Origin: Haematobia irritans
Taxonomy: Eukaryota > Arthropoda > Insecta > Diptera > Muscidae
Direction: 5' to 3'
NCBI RefSeq assembly: GCF_050003625.1
Contig: NC_134398.1
Location: 63,434,891 to 63,498,890 of the forward strand
DNA length: 64,000 bases
Each line of letters starts with the position of its first letter. Position 1 is the stretch's first letter. The position numbers and the translations under genes are program-made. A model generated the notes under the pieces. The model saw only the letters and a program-made list of their open reading frames with translations. It did not search any database and was not told the origin of the DNA. This document shows, piece after piece, positions 35,639-47,296 of the stretch.

Positions 35639-36513
35639 CACCGAAAGAATTTTTTTCGTAAAAATAACGAAAAATTTCGTTAAAAGTACGAAATTTGTCA
35701 TTGTTTTACAACCAAAGAAACTTTTCATTAAAAGTACGAACTATTTCGAAGAAAAGTTCTTCCAAAATTTTCGTAGTTTGTAAGAAAAAAATTCGTACTT
35801 TTTATGAATAATCTTCGTACTTTTTATGAAAAATCTTCGTACTTTTTATGAAACAATTTCGTTCTTTTTATGAAAATGTTTCGTACTTTTTATGAAAAAT
35901 TTTCGTAGTTTTTATGAAAAAATTTCGTACTTTTTTCTGAAAAATGTTCGAACTTTTAGAAAAAAAATTATAGTCGAAAGTGCATTTGGTTGTAGTTGCA
36001 AGTGTGAAAAATGACATCACTACTTTACATCTTAAGTTTTTGAATAGTTTTTAGTTTTATTGCTTCACTTTTATTCATAGCGCGCTATCACCCAAATGAG
36101 AAGTAGCATAGACTTGCATAAAAAAATAGAATAAAGGAATACACTCAAGCACATTATAAAAGACAATTTAATGCCGCGAACGGAAATTTTACAACTTCAA
36201 TGAAACTTCTTCGTTATTTCAAAGAAAATGTTTCGTACTTTTTATGAAGAAATTTTAACGCAGAATGTTTCGTAAAATATTCGTAAAAACTTCTTCACAA
36301 AATTCATGAAATGTGAAGAAAGTTTCGTTAAAAGTACGAACTTTTTACGAAGAAAAGTTAATGTAGAATGTTTCGTAGAAGTTTCGTATATTCGTAAAAT
36401 GTTCTTCGTAAAATTTACGAAAATGAATGAAAATTTCGTTATTTTAATGAAGAATTCAGGAAGAATAGTTAATGAAGAATTCTTCGTAAAATTAACGAAG
36501 AGAATTCTTTCGG
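35639..36513. mobile_element. CACCG...CGGTG element with TG target duplication
   Basis: Begins CACCGAAAGAATTTTTTTCG and ends AGAATTCTTTCGGTG, flanked by TG (35637-35638, 36514-36515). About ten subterminal copies of a TTTCGTACTTTTTATGAAAA-like word occur in both orientations, as expected for transposase-binding subterminal repeats in CACTA-type elements. No coding sequence. Confidence 0.85.
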
Positions 36514-36539
36514 TGTGAAAGAAATCATCCAAATCGGTT

Positions 36540-36834
<295 letters not shown>

Positions 36835-37028
36835 AATTTTGGCCATAATACTCTAATTATTAACCAATGGTTTTCAAGTTTCAAATTTTTATGTATTTTC
36901 CGATCATATCTAGACCTACGTGTAACTCTTACATTATAACATTTCCCGATTTTCACGAATTTGCATTTATTACCCACATTAATTGAGCGATTTCCTCTTT
37001 TTTTTAATAATGGACTCAATATTAGTTA

Positions 37029-37516
37029 CACTCAGAGACGAGTGAACCCAGTTATTTTTAACTAACGAGGGTTAATATTGAACTTCGTATGTCGCTAAAG
37101 AAGCATGTACACATAGCAAGTTCAACATTTTCTTATAGGTTAGTAATTTGTTTTAACTTTTGTCAAGTTCAAATTTAACTATTCAGAAGTAAAAAATTAA
37201 CTAAATAATACATTTTTTAAAACGAAAAAATTAATGTTCTGGATTTCCTAGTTCACCTGGTGACTTGGAGCAAGGAAACCTCAAGGGGAGGATCCCCATT
37301 TCTACATTTCATATTATATTATTTAGTACTCTGTAGTACAAATCCTTTAGAATCATTTATTAGATTTTATTTTTATCATTTTATAAAATTTTACCTGTCC
37401 GGACGGAGGATCGAACCGCGTACCATCAGTTTTCTAACTAAACACACTATCCACTGGGCCACTTAGCTCTTTACTCATCAACAACCAACAGTTACGACGT
37501 TCAATTTTCTGAGTGT
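37029..37516. mobile_element. CAC...GTG MITE containing a tRNA-like block
   Basis: Begins CACTCAGAGACGAGTGAACC and ends TTCAATTTTCTGAGTG, flanked by TA (37027-37028, 37517-37518). Shares gaacttcgtatgtcgctaaag with the 21734-22245 family. Carries the tRNA-like segment at 37382-37465. Confidence 0.8.
37382..37465 (-). repeat. tRNA-like promoter segment (A and B box)
   Basis: On the minus strand, aagtggcccagtggatagtg is A-box-like and gcggttcgatcctccgtcc contains a B box (GGTTCGATCC). It is the same unit as at 41100-41165, 53455-53520 and 58510-58575. The stems are too degenerate for a functional tRNA. Confidence 0.6.
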
Positions 37517-37735
37517 ATAGACTAACTTTGTATGCGCAAATTCAACTATAGCTACAAGTATATATAAAATCAGACATTTGCCCCTTTATGTTCTTAAATA
37601 TGGAAATGCGGTTTATCTCTCAAACCTATACCAATGTTACCGCACAAATGCTTATATTTACTAACATAATAGGGGTGGTTTAGGCTATGATATAGTCGGC
37701 CCCGCCCGACTTTCTACTTTACTTACTTGTTTAAA

Positions 37736-38010
37736 CATTGTTTTAATATTTTCCGCAATTTTCTTTGAGGTTTACGGGGATTATTTTTTACCATATTGAC
37801 CACTTTGAGCTCTTCCGAACGGATAATTTTTTGGACGCCCAGACCGAGGCTTTGAAGCTAGAATGCCTGTTTCTTTGTAATTATTAATTACGCGCTGGAC
37901 AGAAGAATACGTTCTTCCAATAATTTCACCAATTTTTCTGAAGCTTTGTCCTTCTTTCCACAATTTAATAATTATTTTCCTTTCAGATATGCTTTTTAAA
38001 TTTATTAATA
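37736..38010 (-). pseudogene. Tc1 transposase, N-terminal half
   Basis: Minus-strand ISERKIIIKLWKEGQSFRKI, GRTYSSVQRVINNYKETG and SKPRSGRPK make up the paired-like helix-turn-helix and GRPR-type hinge of Tc1 transposases. The line continues (NMVKNNPRKPQRKLRK) to the DINE-like insertion at 37729. Same strand as, and complementary in content to, 34396-35122, so I read both as one element. About 20 residues between the halves are missing, and a frameshift near 37780 is needed. Confidence 0.8.
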
Positions 38011-38771
38011 TTTATAAAAAAGCATGTGTAACTTAAACTTGTAATGATAATGAACTGAAAGTGATCAACAATAAGAAGGAACATCTTAAAATGTAACGGT
38101 AGTTTCGAAATTACAAAGTGAACTCAGATTTTTTGGTTGTCGACATTTTTTCTTATGAGACAAAAGTACCGTTAGATCAAAAATGCAAAAGCAAATTTCT
38201 ATTTTTGTTTTCTAATTTAAGAAATATAAAGAAACAACATATACAACAAAATTTAACTTGATTTATTTTTATGTTGTTTATTAATTAATAAAATATCAAT
38301 TGCAGACTTTATGGGCTATGTGTATGTAGAAAAATGCACCCACAGTTACATTTTTCAACAATCTTGGTACAATTTTATATATGGGCATAACTCTTCGATA
38401 CATCAACGAAAGTTTAAAATCCCTGACCCATTATGTCAGACTTCTCTAGGCCTGACACAAATGTAACGTTTTTGGGATTTTTTAGCACAAATCTGTGGCG
38501 GAACATTGTTTTCTGGTCTATGGTAACACTAGTCACGAACGTCAACATTAGCCTAAAACAAAATTTTAACTTAACGCTTACAAGTTCAAATTCATTGATA
38601 ACGTCGATGAATTAACAACCTCATATCAAAACAGGTTTTCTCAATGCGATACTCAGTCACATCTTCTCTTCACTTTGGCATATATACAATCAACAGCTTT
38701 GATTTATACGTCACGAGTATTTCTCATCATTGAATGAGTGCTAAAGTCTGACGTATTCTCGAATCAAATGT

Positions 38772-38774
<3 letters not shown>

Positions 38775-38813
<39 letters not shown>
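38775..38813. repeat. (GA)n microsatellite
   Basis: About 19 uninterrupted AG/GA units. GA tracts can bind GAGA-type factors in flies, but nothing nearby suggests a promoter. Confidence 0.95.
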
Positions 38814-38815
<2 letters not shown>

Positions 38816-39219
38816 AAGTATGCATTGGGGCATAACACATTTTTATTAATGCATGCTATACACGATACAATTTTATTGTATGATTAAACATTTAAGCGTT
38901 GAGTTTTGTTTTACACATCTCCAGCTCTAAACCACACTATGGCTTGGAATAAGAGTCGAGTGTATGGACACTATACCAGCCTTCTAAACAATAAATTATT
39001 AACCCTATTCGTACCAAGCTATATTTTATGTGTAACGTTAAGTACCATGCATTGACTATAAGTTACTGGTATTAAAAAAACGAGAAATTCTAAAAACTTT
39101 TTAATATTTTATTTTTTTATAAGGTAAATTAAAAAGACAATTCATGTTTAAACACACAAAAAACAAAACCCTTTTCGTATCATTTTAAAGTTATAATGTA
39201 TAAAATATAATGTCTATAT

Positions 39220-39642
39220 CAGAGCTCCCGACCCAATTTGCTTCGCGACATATATTTTGACTTTAAGTCTAAAAGTGACGAAAATGGTTTCAAAATTTTT
39301 AAAATGTGTGAATACAAAAGTGGGTACTGGTTCTGATATTTTAGCAAGAAATTTAGCCGTTACAAATATAGTGAACGACCAATAATGGAAAACTTACAAC
39401 AAATTATAGAATTGCATGTAACTTCTATTCTTTTCTCACTGTGTTTATAAATGAACATTTCGAAATGTACGAATGGTATGCTCTTTTGTAGTATATTATT
39501 GATGTTTTGTTGAACTTAACAATTAGTGTTGTTTTAACAAATTTAATGATACAAAACCTGCTCAACCAAAAATGACGCTGCGGCCCCATGGAGCCTCGTG
39601 GTTCCCCCCTAGGGGAACGCGCCCCCCATTTCGGAAGCTCTG
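39220..39642. mobile_element. Possible hAT-like MITE
   Basis: Begins CAGAGCTCCCGACCC and, from the right, CAGAGCTTCCGAAATGG. The right subterminal part is unusually GC-rich (39590-39630). No matching 8-bp duplication is visible. Confidence 0.4.
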
Positions 39643-39975
39643 AAACTGTACAATCACTAAACAGAAATAAATTGTTGTATGTTTATCGACTTTATATCTG
39701 TTACTAATTGCAATACTGTTAGTATTTCACATTTTTCCTTCTCTTCATCAGTGCTTGGGATTTTACACAAGTAATACACAAAAAGGTTGATAAACACAAC
39801 AAAAAATTTCAACAAAAAAATCATATTTGATTGTTTTCTTAACAAAACTATTTAATGGAGGAATACGTGGAGATATGGGTCGATCTGACTTAACTGTCAT
39901 CAAATACGCAACTTTTAATTTTAAAAGTGATCCAAAGTCACTGCTTTGTAAGAATAGGGTTAAATGAGAGTATTA

Positions 39976-40327
39976 GGTTAGGTTAGGTTAGGTTAGGTGG
40001 CAGCCCGATGTATCAGGCTCACTTAGACTATTCAGTCCATTGTGGTACCACATTGGTGAACTTCTCTCTTATCACTGAGTGCTGCCCGATTCCATGTTAA
40101 GCTCAATGACAAGGGACCTCCTTTTTATAGCCGAGTCCGAACGGCGTTCCACATTGCAGTGAAACCACTTAGAGAAGCTTTGAAACCCTCAGAAATGTCA
40201 CCAGCATTACTGAGGTGGGATAATCCACCGCTGAAAAACTTTTTGGTGTTCGGTCGAAGCAGGAATCGAACCCACGACCTTGTGTATGCAAGGCGGGCAT
40301 GCTAACCATTGCACCACGGTGGCTCCC
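39976..40327 (-). mobile_element. Full-length tRNA-derived SINE, 352 bp
   Basis: Flanked by a perfect 14-bp duplication, aaatgagagtatta (39962-39975, 40328-40341). The element strand starts GGGAGCCACCGTGGTGCAATGG (A box TGGTGCAATGG), with a B box GGTTCGATTCC about 40 bp on. The CCTTGCATACACAAGG anticodon-arm-like block suggests a tRNA-Ala(TGC)-like origin (tentative). A body and a 3' part shared with the LINE follow, ending in (CCTAA)n. Confidence 0.93.
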
Positions 40328-40341
40328 AAATGAGAGTATTA

Positions 40342-41229
40342 AGTCCAAATGACTTCAAGTAGAAATTATAATATGTTTTAAGCAAAAATGTGGAAAGGCA
40401 TCTCCAATTTTTTTAACGTTTTTACCTTTGTAGTAAAGATGCAAAAAGTTAAAAAAAATTTAAAGACGATCGCATTAAATTTTTTTTTAATTTTTGCATC
40501 ATTAAAATCCTAAACGACACAGTTTTAATTTATTTATATTTAATCAAAAAGTTGATTAAAGTTAAAATCGTTATAATTTACCCAAAAACATACATATTTC
40601 TTCCAAAATATGTTTGGGGCATATGTCAAAGACGCAATTCTTTGAGGGGGTACAAACGTATATAGATGCACGCAAAGAAAAAAAAAACGTTTGGAAAACG
40701 TGTACCGAAAACGTTTTTCTTTTGTTAGAGTTTTTTGAATTTCTTCGAAAATTTTAAACTTTATCACCAAAAAAATTATTTGTTGCAAAACTTTTTATTT
40801 TTTCAATAACAGAAAATATTTTTGAACCAACAACACAGTCAGTTTCGTTTATATCAAGCACTGTTCTTTTCTGTCTTTAAGTCTTTAATAAGACACATTT
40901 TACAGTTTCATAGTAAAAATTTAATATAGTAGTATGTAACATATCTGGAATATATGCAAAAAACGAAGCAGGGATCAGACGTACAAACCATTGCTCCACG
41001 GTGCCGAACTAAATGTATGTTTTTGTTAAATAAAGTTTGTTTAATCGACTCGTGGGCGCCGAAAACGATTATATATAAATATAACTGTTTGATTGTTGAT
41101 GTCAATAATAGCCTAGTGGATAGTGTGTTGGCTTACAAATTGTATGGTCCGCGGTTCGATTCTCCCTCCAGGCGAAAGGTAAAATTTATAAAATCGAATA
41201 ATTTCTTCTACATTGTTTGTATTACAGAA
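40342..41229. mobile_element. Internal part of the twin-tRNA repeat family
   Basis: 40342-40540 resembles the 12896-13479 MITE (gacttcaagtagaaattata, gtaaagatgcaaaaag). 40720-41229 matches the interiors of 49478-53949 and 56889-58875 (cttttgttagagttttt, cgtttatatcaagcac, the tRNA-like pair, tgtttgtattacagaa). It continues at 42447-42529 after a DINE-like insertion. Confidence 0.65.
40962..41165. repeat. Divergent pair of tRNA-like promoters
   Basis: Minus-strand head at about 40962-41010 (ccgtggagcaatggtttgta; B box lost) and plus-strand head at 41105-41165 (tagcctagtggatagtg, ggttcgattctcc). They are separated by about 100 bp containing ctcgtgggcgccg. Three copies exist in the window. Confidence 0.65.
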
Positions 41230-42446
41230 CAAGTATATAAAGTAGAAAGCAGTAAGTTCGGCCGGGCCGAATCTTAAATACCCACCACCATGAATCAAAT
41301 ATTATAGTTTCCTGTGAAAATTTCAGGGGGATTTGATGACAAGCAGATCAGTTCAACCAGTACACTTCCCGAAGATAAATTCAAAGATTTTACCTATGAA
41401 GACTAGATCAGATTCTGAATTTAAAAGAACCATATTTGTTTGAGTTTTAGAGGAATCATAAACATCGTGTGCAAATGTGCAAGAAAACGTTGAAATAGCG
41501 CCTTGATTTAAAATCTAACATCTGTAGATTTTTACCCTCATTATTTAAATGATTACCAGAAGTAAAATCTGGAAACTATAATTCAGTTTCAAGCAATTTT
41601 CATTATCAGTGCACATGGACCGATATTCACCATTTACAGCACACCTCTTTATGTTCCCAAAATACTTCTAGATTTAAAATTTCATGCAAATTTGATAAAA
41701 GCTATGGTTTCTAAGAGCCCAAGAAGTAAAATCGGGAGATCGGTCTATTTGGGAGATAAACCAAAACATGGACCAATACACGCCATTTTCGGCTCTCATA
41801 TTTAAGGTCCTAAAATACCTCTAGATTTCTCATTTCAGGCAAATTAGATAAAAACTACGGTTTCTAGAAGCCCAAAAAGTAATATCGGGAGATCGGTCTA
41901 TATGGGGGCTATATAAAACATGGACCTATACTCACCATTTTCGGCATACATTTTTATGGTCCTAAAATACCTCTAGATTTCCAATTTGAGGCAAGTTGGA
42001 TAAAAACTACGGTTTCTAACATATAAGCCCAAGAATAAAATCTGGAGATCGGTCTATATGGGGGCTATATAAAACATGGTCCGATACTCACCATTTTCAT
42101 CACGCCTTGGATAGAAACTAAGGTTTATATGAGCCCAAGACCCCAAATCGGGAGGTCGGTTTATATGGGGACTATATCAAAACTTGGACCTATATAGCCC
42201 ATCTTCGAACTTGACCTGCCTGCAAAAAGACGAGTTTGTGCGAAATTTCAGCACGATTGCTTTATTATTGAAGACTGTAGTGTGATTACAACAGACAGAC
42301 AGACAGACGGACATGGCTATATCGTCTTAGAATTTCTCCCTGATTAAGAATATATATACCCTATATGGTCCGAAATTTCGATGTGTTACAAACGGAATGA
42401 AAAAACTTATTATACCCCCGTCACCATTCTATGGTGGTGGGTATAA
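41230..42446 (+). mobile_element. DINE/Helentron-like element, subfamily II
   Basis: 5' end CAAGTATATAAAGTAGAAAG, then AATACCCACCACCAT; 3' end hairpin with ATGGTGGTGGGTATAA. Inserted in an A-run of the twin-tRNA family (site acagaaaaaggtgc, compare 48788). The interior has about 180-bp repeats (gatcggtctatatgggggctat, ctctagatttccaattt) and a cagacagacagacgg tract. Confidence 0.8.
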
Positions 42447-42529
42447 AAAGGTGCTAAAAACTAAAAAAAAAACACATGGAAGTGCGAAAGATTTGAGGGA
42501 GTATGTAATTAGCCAGAAAAGATTGCTTT

Positions 42530-44523
42530 TTATACCCTCCACCATAGGATGGGGGTATATTAACTTTGTCATTCCGTTTGTAACACATCGAAATATTGCT
42601 CTAAGACCCCATAAAGTATATAAATTCTGGGTCGTGGTGAAATTCTGAGTCGATCTAAACATGTCCGTCCGTCCGTCCGTCTGTCCGTCCGTCCGTCTGT
42701 CTGTCTGTCCGGCTGTCCGTCCGTCTGTGGAAATCACGCTAACTTCCGAACGAAACAAGCTATCGACTTGATACTTGGCACAAGTAGTTGTTATTGATGT
42801 AGGTCGGATGGTATTGAAAATGGGCCATATCGGACCACGTTTACGTATAGCCCCCATATAAACCGATCCCCAAATTTGGCTTGGGGAGCCTCCCGGAGCA
42901 GCAAAATTCGTCCGATCCGGTTGAAATTTGGTACGTGGTCTTAGTATACGGTATCTAACAACCATACAAAAATTGGTCCATATCGGTCCATAATTATATA
43001 TAGCCCTCATATAAACCGATCCCCAGATTTGACCTCCGGAGCCTCTTGGAGGGGCAAAATTCATCCGATCCGATTGAAATTTGGTACCTGATGTTAGTAT
43101 ATGGTCTCTAAGAACCATGCAAAAATTGGTCCATATCGGTCCATTATTATATATAGCCCCCATATAAACCGATCCCCAGATTTGACCTCCGGAGACTTTT
43201 GGATGGGCAAAATTCATCCGGTCCGGTTGAAATTTGGTACCTGATGTTAGTATACAGCCTCTAACAACCATGCAAAAATTGGTCCATATCGGTCCATAAT
43301 TATATATAGCTCCCATATAAACCGATCCCCAGATTTGACCACCGGAGCCTCTTGGAGGAGCAAAATTCATCCGATCCGGTTGAAATTTAGTACGTGGTCT
43401 TAGTATACGGTTTTTAAAACCATGCAAAAATTGGTCCATATCGGTCCATAATTATATATAGCCCCCATATAAACCGATCCCCAGATTTGACCTCCGGAGC
43501 CTCTTGGAGGGGCAAAATTCATCCGATCCGGTTGAAATTTGGTACCTGATGTTAGTTTACGGCCTCTAATAACCATGCAAAAATTAGTCCATATTGGTAA
43601 ATAATTATATATAGCCCCCATATAAACCGATCCCCATATTTGAACTCCGGAACCTCTTGGAGGAGCAAAAGTCATCCGATACGGTTGAAATTTGGTACAT
43701 TTTCTCAATATATGGCCTCTAACAGCCATGTAAAAATTGGTCCATATCGGTCTTTAGTTATATATAGCCGATGACTTATTACACAAAAATTGGTCCATAT
43801 CGCCAAAAATAATCTACCAAAACTTTATTTCCATAGAAAATTTTGTCAAATTTTATTACTATAGAAAGTTTTGTCAAAATTTCATTTCTATACAAAGTTT
43901 TGTAAAAAGTTTATTTCTGTACAAATGTTTGTCAAAATTTTATTTCCATAGAAAATTTTGTCAAAATTTTATTTCTATAGAAAATTTTGTAATCTACCAA
44001 AACTTTATTTCCATAGAAAATTTTGTCAAATTTTATTACTATAGAAAGTTTTGTTAAAATTTCATTTCTATAGAAAGTTTTGTCAAAAGTTTATTTCTAT
44101 AGAAATGTTTGTCAAAATTTTATTTCTATAGAAAATTTTGTAAAAAATTTATTTCTGTAGAAAATTTTGTCAACATTTTATTTATATACAAAATTTTGTC
44201 AAAATTTCATTCCTATACAAAATTTTGTCAACATTTTATTTCTATAGAAATTTTTGTCAAAATTGTATTGCTATAGAAAATTTTGTCAACATTTTACTTC
44301 CATAGAAAATTTTGTCAACATATTATTTCTATAGAAAATTTTGTCAAGTTTTTATTTCTATAGAAAATTTTGTCAAATTTTTATTTCTATAGAGAATTTT
44401 GTCAAAATTTTATTTCTATAGAAAATTTTGTCAAGGTTTCATTTCTATAGAAAATTTTGTCAAAATTTTATTTCTATAGAAAATTTTGTCAAACTAGATT
44501 ATATACGTATTTAATCGGCCTTT
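42530..44523 (-). mobile_element. DINE-like subfamily I, first unit of a tandem duplication
   Basis: 3' end at the left (TTATACCCTCCACCATAGG), six repeats of about 180 bp, then an array of about 30-bp repeats, ending cgtatttaatcggcc. It lacks the 5' end and runs directly into the next unit. Near-identical to 44524-46645. Confidence 0.8.
43800..44505. repeat. Minisatellite of about 30 bp, TTTCTATAGAAAATTTTGTC type
   Basis: More than twenty imperfect units of tttctatagaaaattttg. The same array recurs at 45925-46620, at 50610-50990 in reverse orientation, and briefly at 28320-28550. Confidence 0.9.
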
Positions 44524-46855
44524 TTATACCCTCCACCATAGGATGGGGGTATATTAACTTTCATCGAAATATTGCTCTAAGACCCCATAAAGTATATATA
44601 TTCTGGGTCGTGGTGAAATTCTGAGTCGATCTAAGCATGCCCGTCAGTCCGTCCGTCTGTCCGTCTGTCCGTCCGTCTGTCCGGCTGTCCGTCCGTCTGT
44701 GGAAATCACGCTAACTTCCGAACGAAACAAGCTATCGACTTGATACTTGGCACAAGTAGTTGTTATTGATGTAGGTCGGATGGTATTGAAAATGGGCCAT
44801 ATCGGACCACGTTTACGTATAGCCCCCATATAAACCGATCCCCAAATTTGGCTTGGGGAGCCTCCCGGAGCAGCAAAATTCGTCCGATCCGGTTGAAATT
44901 TGGTACGTGGTCTTAGTATACGGTATCTAACAACCATACAAAAATTGGTCCATATCGGTCCATAATTATATATAGCCCCCATATAAACCGATCCCCAGAT
45001 TTGACCTCCGGAGCCTCTTGGAGGGGCAAAATTCATCCGATCCGATTGAAATTTGGTACCTGATGTTAGTATATGGTCTCTAAGAACCATGCAAAAATTG
45101 GTCCATATCGGTCCATTATTATATATAGCCCCCATATAAACCGATCCCCAGATTTGACCTCCGGAGACTTTTGGATGGGCAAAATTCATCCGATCCGGTT
45201 GAAATTTGGTACCTGATGTTAGTATACGGCCTCTAACAACCATGCAAAAATTGGTCCATATCGGTCCATAATTATATATAGCTCCCATATAAACCGATCC
45301 CCAGATTTGACCACCGGAGCCTCTTGGAGGAGCAAAATTCATCCGATCCGGTTGAAATTTAGTACGTGGTCTTAGTATACGGTTTTTAACAACCATGCAA
45401 AAATTGGTCCATATCGGTCCATAATTATATATAGCCCCCATATAAACCGATCCCCAGATTTGACCTCCGGAGGCTCTTGGAGGGGCAAAATTCATCCGAT
45501 CCGGTTGAAATTTGGTACCTGATGTTAGTTTACGGCCTCTAATAACCATGCAAAAATTGGTCCATATCGGTCCATAATTATATATAGCCCCCATATAAAC
45601 CGATCCCCAGATTTGACCTCCGGAGCCTCTTGGAAGAGCAAAATTCATCCGATCCAGTTGAAATTTGGTACATGGTGTAAGTATATGGTCTCTAACAACC
45701 TTGCAAAAAATTGGTCCATATCGGTCCATAATTATATATAGTTCCCATATAAACCGTCCCCAGATTTGACGTCCGGAACCTCTTGGAGGAGCAAAAGTCA
45801 TCCGATACGGTTGAAATTTGGTACATTTTCTCAATATATGGCCTCTAACAGCCATGTAAAAATTGGTCCATATCGGTCTTTAGTTATATATAGCCGATGA
45901 CTTATTACACAAAAATTGGTCCATATCGCCAAAAATAATCTACCAAAACTTTATTTCCATAGAAAATTTTGTCAAATTTTATTACTATAGAAAGTTTTGT
46001 CAAAATTTCATTTCTATACAAAGTTTTGTCAAAAGTTTATTTCTATACAAATGTTTGTCAAAATTTTATTTCCATAGAAAATTTTGTCAAAATTTTATTT
46101 CTATAGAAAATTTTGTAATCTACCAAAACTTTATTTCCATAGAAAATTTTGTCAAATTTTATTACTATAGAAAGTTTTGTTAAAATTTCATTTCTATAGA
46201 AAGTTTTGTCAAAAGTTTATTTCTATAGAAATGTTTGTCAAAATTTTATTTCTATAGAAAATTTTGTAAAAAATTTATTTCTGTAGAAAATTTTGTCAAC
46301 ATTTTATTTCTATACAAAATTTTGTCAAAATTTCATTCCTATACAAAATTTTGTCAACATTTTATTTCTATAGAAATTTTTGTCAAAATTGTATTGCTAT
46401 AGAAAATTTTGTCAACATTTTACTTCCATAGAAAATTTTGTCAACATATTATTTCTATAGAAAATTTTGTCAAGTTTTTATTTCTATAGAAAATTTTGTC
46501 AAATTTTTATTTCTATAGAAAATTTTGTCAAAATTTTATTTCTATAGAAAATTTTGTCAAGGTTTCATTTCTATAGAAAATTTTGTCAAAATTTTATTTC
46601 TATAGAAAATTTTGTCAAACTAGATTATATACGTATTTAATCGGCCTTTTTTTGTTTAATATATACCCCGTATGGGCTAACTTACAATTTAGAAGACAGT
46701 GTTAAAAAGTTTTACGATACCTTACCATCGGCAAGTGTTATCGCAACCCAAGTAATTCGATTGTGGATGACAGCCTTTAGTAGAAGTTCCTACGCAATCC
46801 ATGGTGGAGGGTACATAAGATTCGGCCTGGCCGAACTTACGGCCGTATTAACTTG
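44524..46855 (-). mobile_element. DINE-like subfamily I, complete unit
   Basis: 3' end at 44524; the 5' end at 46855 reads on the minus strand CAAGTTAATACGGCCGTAAG, then GTACCCTCCACCATGG. It has one more 180-bp repeat than the first unit. The long open frame through the repeats (44644-45855) is an artefact. Confidence 0.85.
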
Positions 46856-46998
46856 TTTTAGTTAGTCTTTATGAAATTGTTTTTACATCTTCCGAAGAAA
46901 CTTCCCTACAGCGAAAAGCAAATGGGAAACGATCTTTGTTTGTCTAAAATTTCGCTTGGGAGGAAAGAATTATTTTGTGTGTGTGTGTGTAGCATTCA

Positions 46999-47200
46999 CA
47001 CCCAAGAAAAAATACTTTTCTCCGAAAGGGAATTCTAGACAAACGAAATCCCCTTTACTATATCGTATTTTTTATAGAGCAAATAAACTCGAATTTATGA
47101 AAAGCAAAGCAACGGTTATCTTTGATATTTTTTAGCGTTAAAAGAAAACTTTGCTTGCCTAAAAATTCGTTCCTCAGAAAAGAAAAATCTTCTTTCGGTG
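46999..47200. mobile_element. Short CAC...GTG MITE, CA duplication
   Basis: Begins CACCCAAGAAAAAATACTTT and ends AATCTTCTTTCGGTG, flanked by CA (46997-46998, 47201-47202). 202 bp, non-coding. Confidence 0.78.
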
Positions 47201-47202
47201 CA

Positions 47203-47296
47203 CTTAGGTTAGCTTAGTTATAGTGGCAGCCCGTAATTTCAGACTCACTTAGACTATTGGGACCATTGTGGTGAACTTCTTTCCGATCAATGAGTG
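47203..47296 (-). mobile_element. 3' part of a SINE split by a 7.9-kb element
   Basis: Minus-strand SINE tail and body (ggttagcttagttatagtggcagcccg, gactcacttagactatt, gtggtgaacttc), broken at gagTG. It continues at 55174. Confidence 0.8.

Larger units (their letters stand above)
38011..39961. other. Mostly unassigned sequence
   Basis: Besides the (GA)n tract and the possible hAT-like MITE listed separately, I see no gene, promoter or repeat end. The 5' end of the Tc1 element should lie in the first 200 bases but could not be placed. Confidence 0.45.

Noticed and set aside
39976..40030. Telomeric repeat array (TTAGG)n
   Set aside because: Only four or five units, forming the tail of a SINE flanked by a target duplication.
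43800..44505. CRISPR-like regular repeats
   Set aside because: Units are adjacent imperfect 30-mers without unique spacers, in a eukaryotic transposon; this is a minisatellite.
42429..45855. Open frames of 336 and 403 codons with repeated GPIWTNFCMV and GGQIWGSVYM blocks
   Set aside because: They are readings through about 180-bp non-coding tandem repeats whose period is a multiple of three in places. The wording recurs in all DINE-like copies with frameshifts, and it lacks any start signal or domain.
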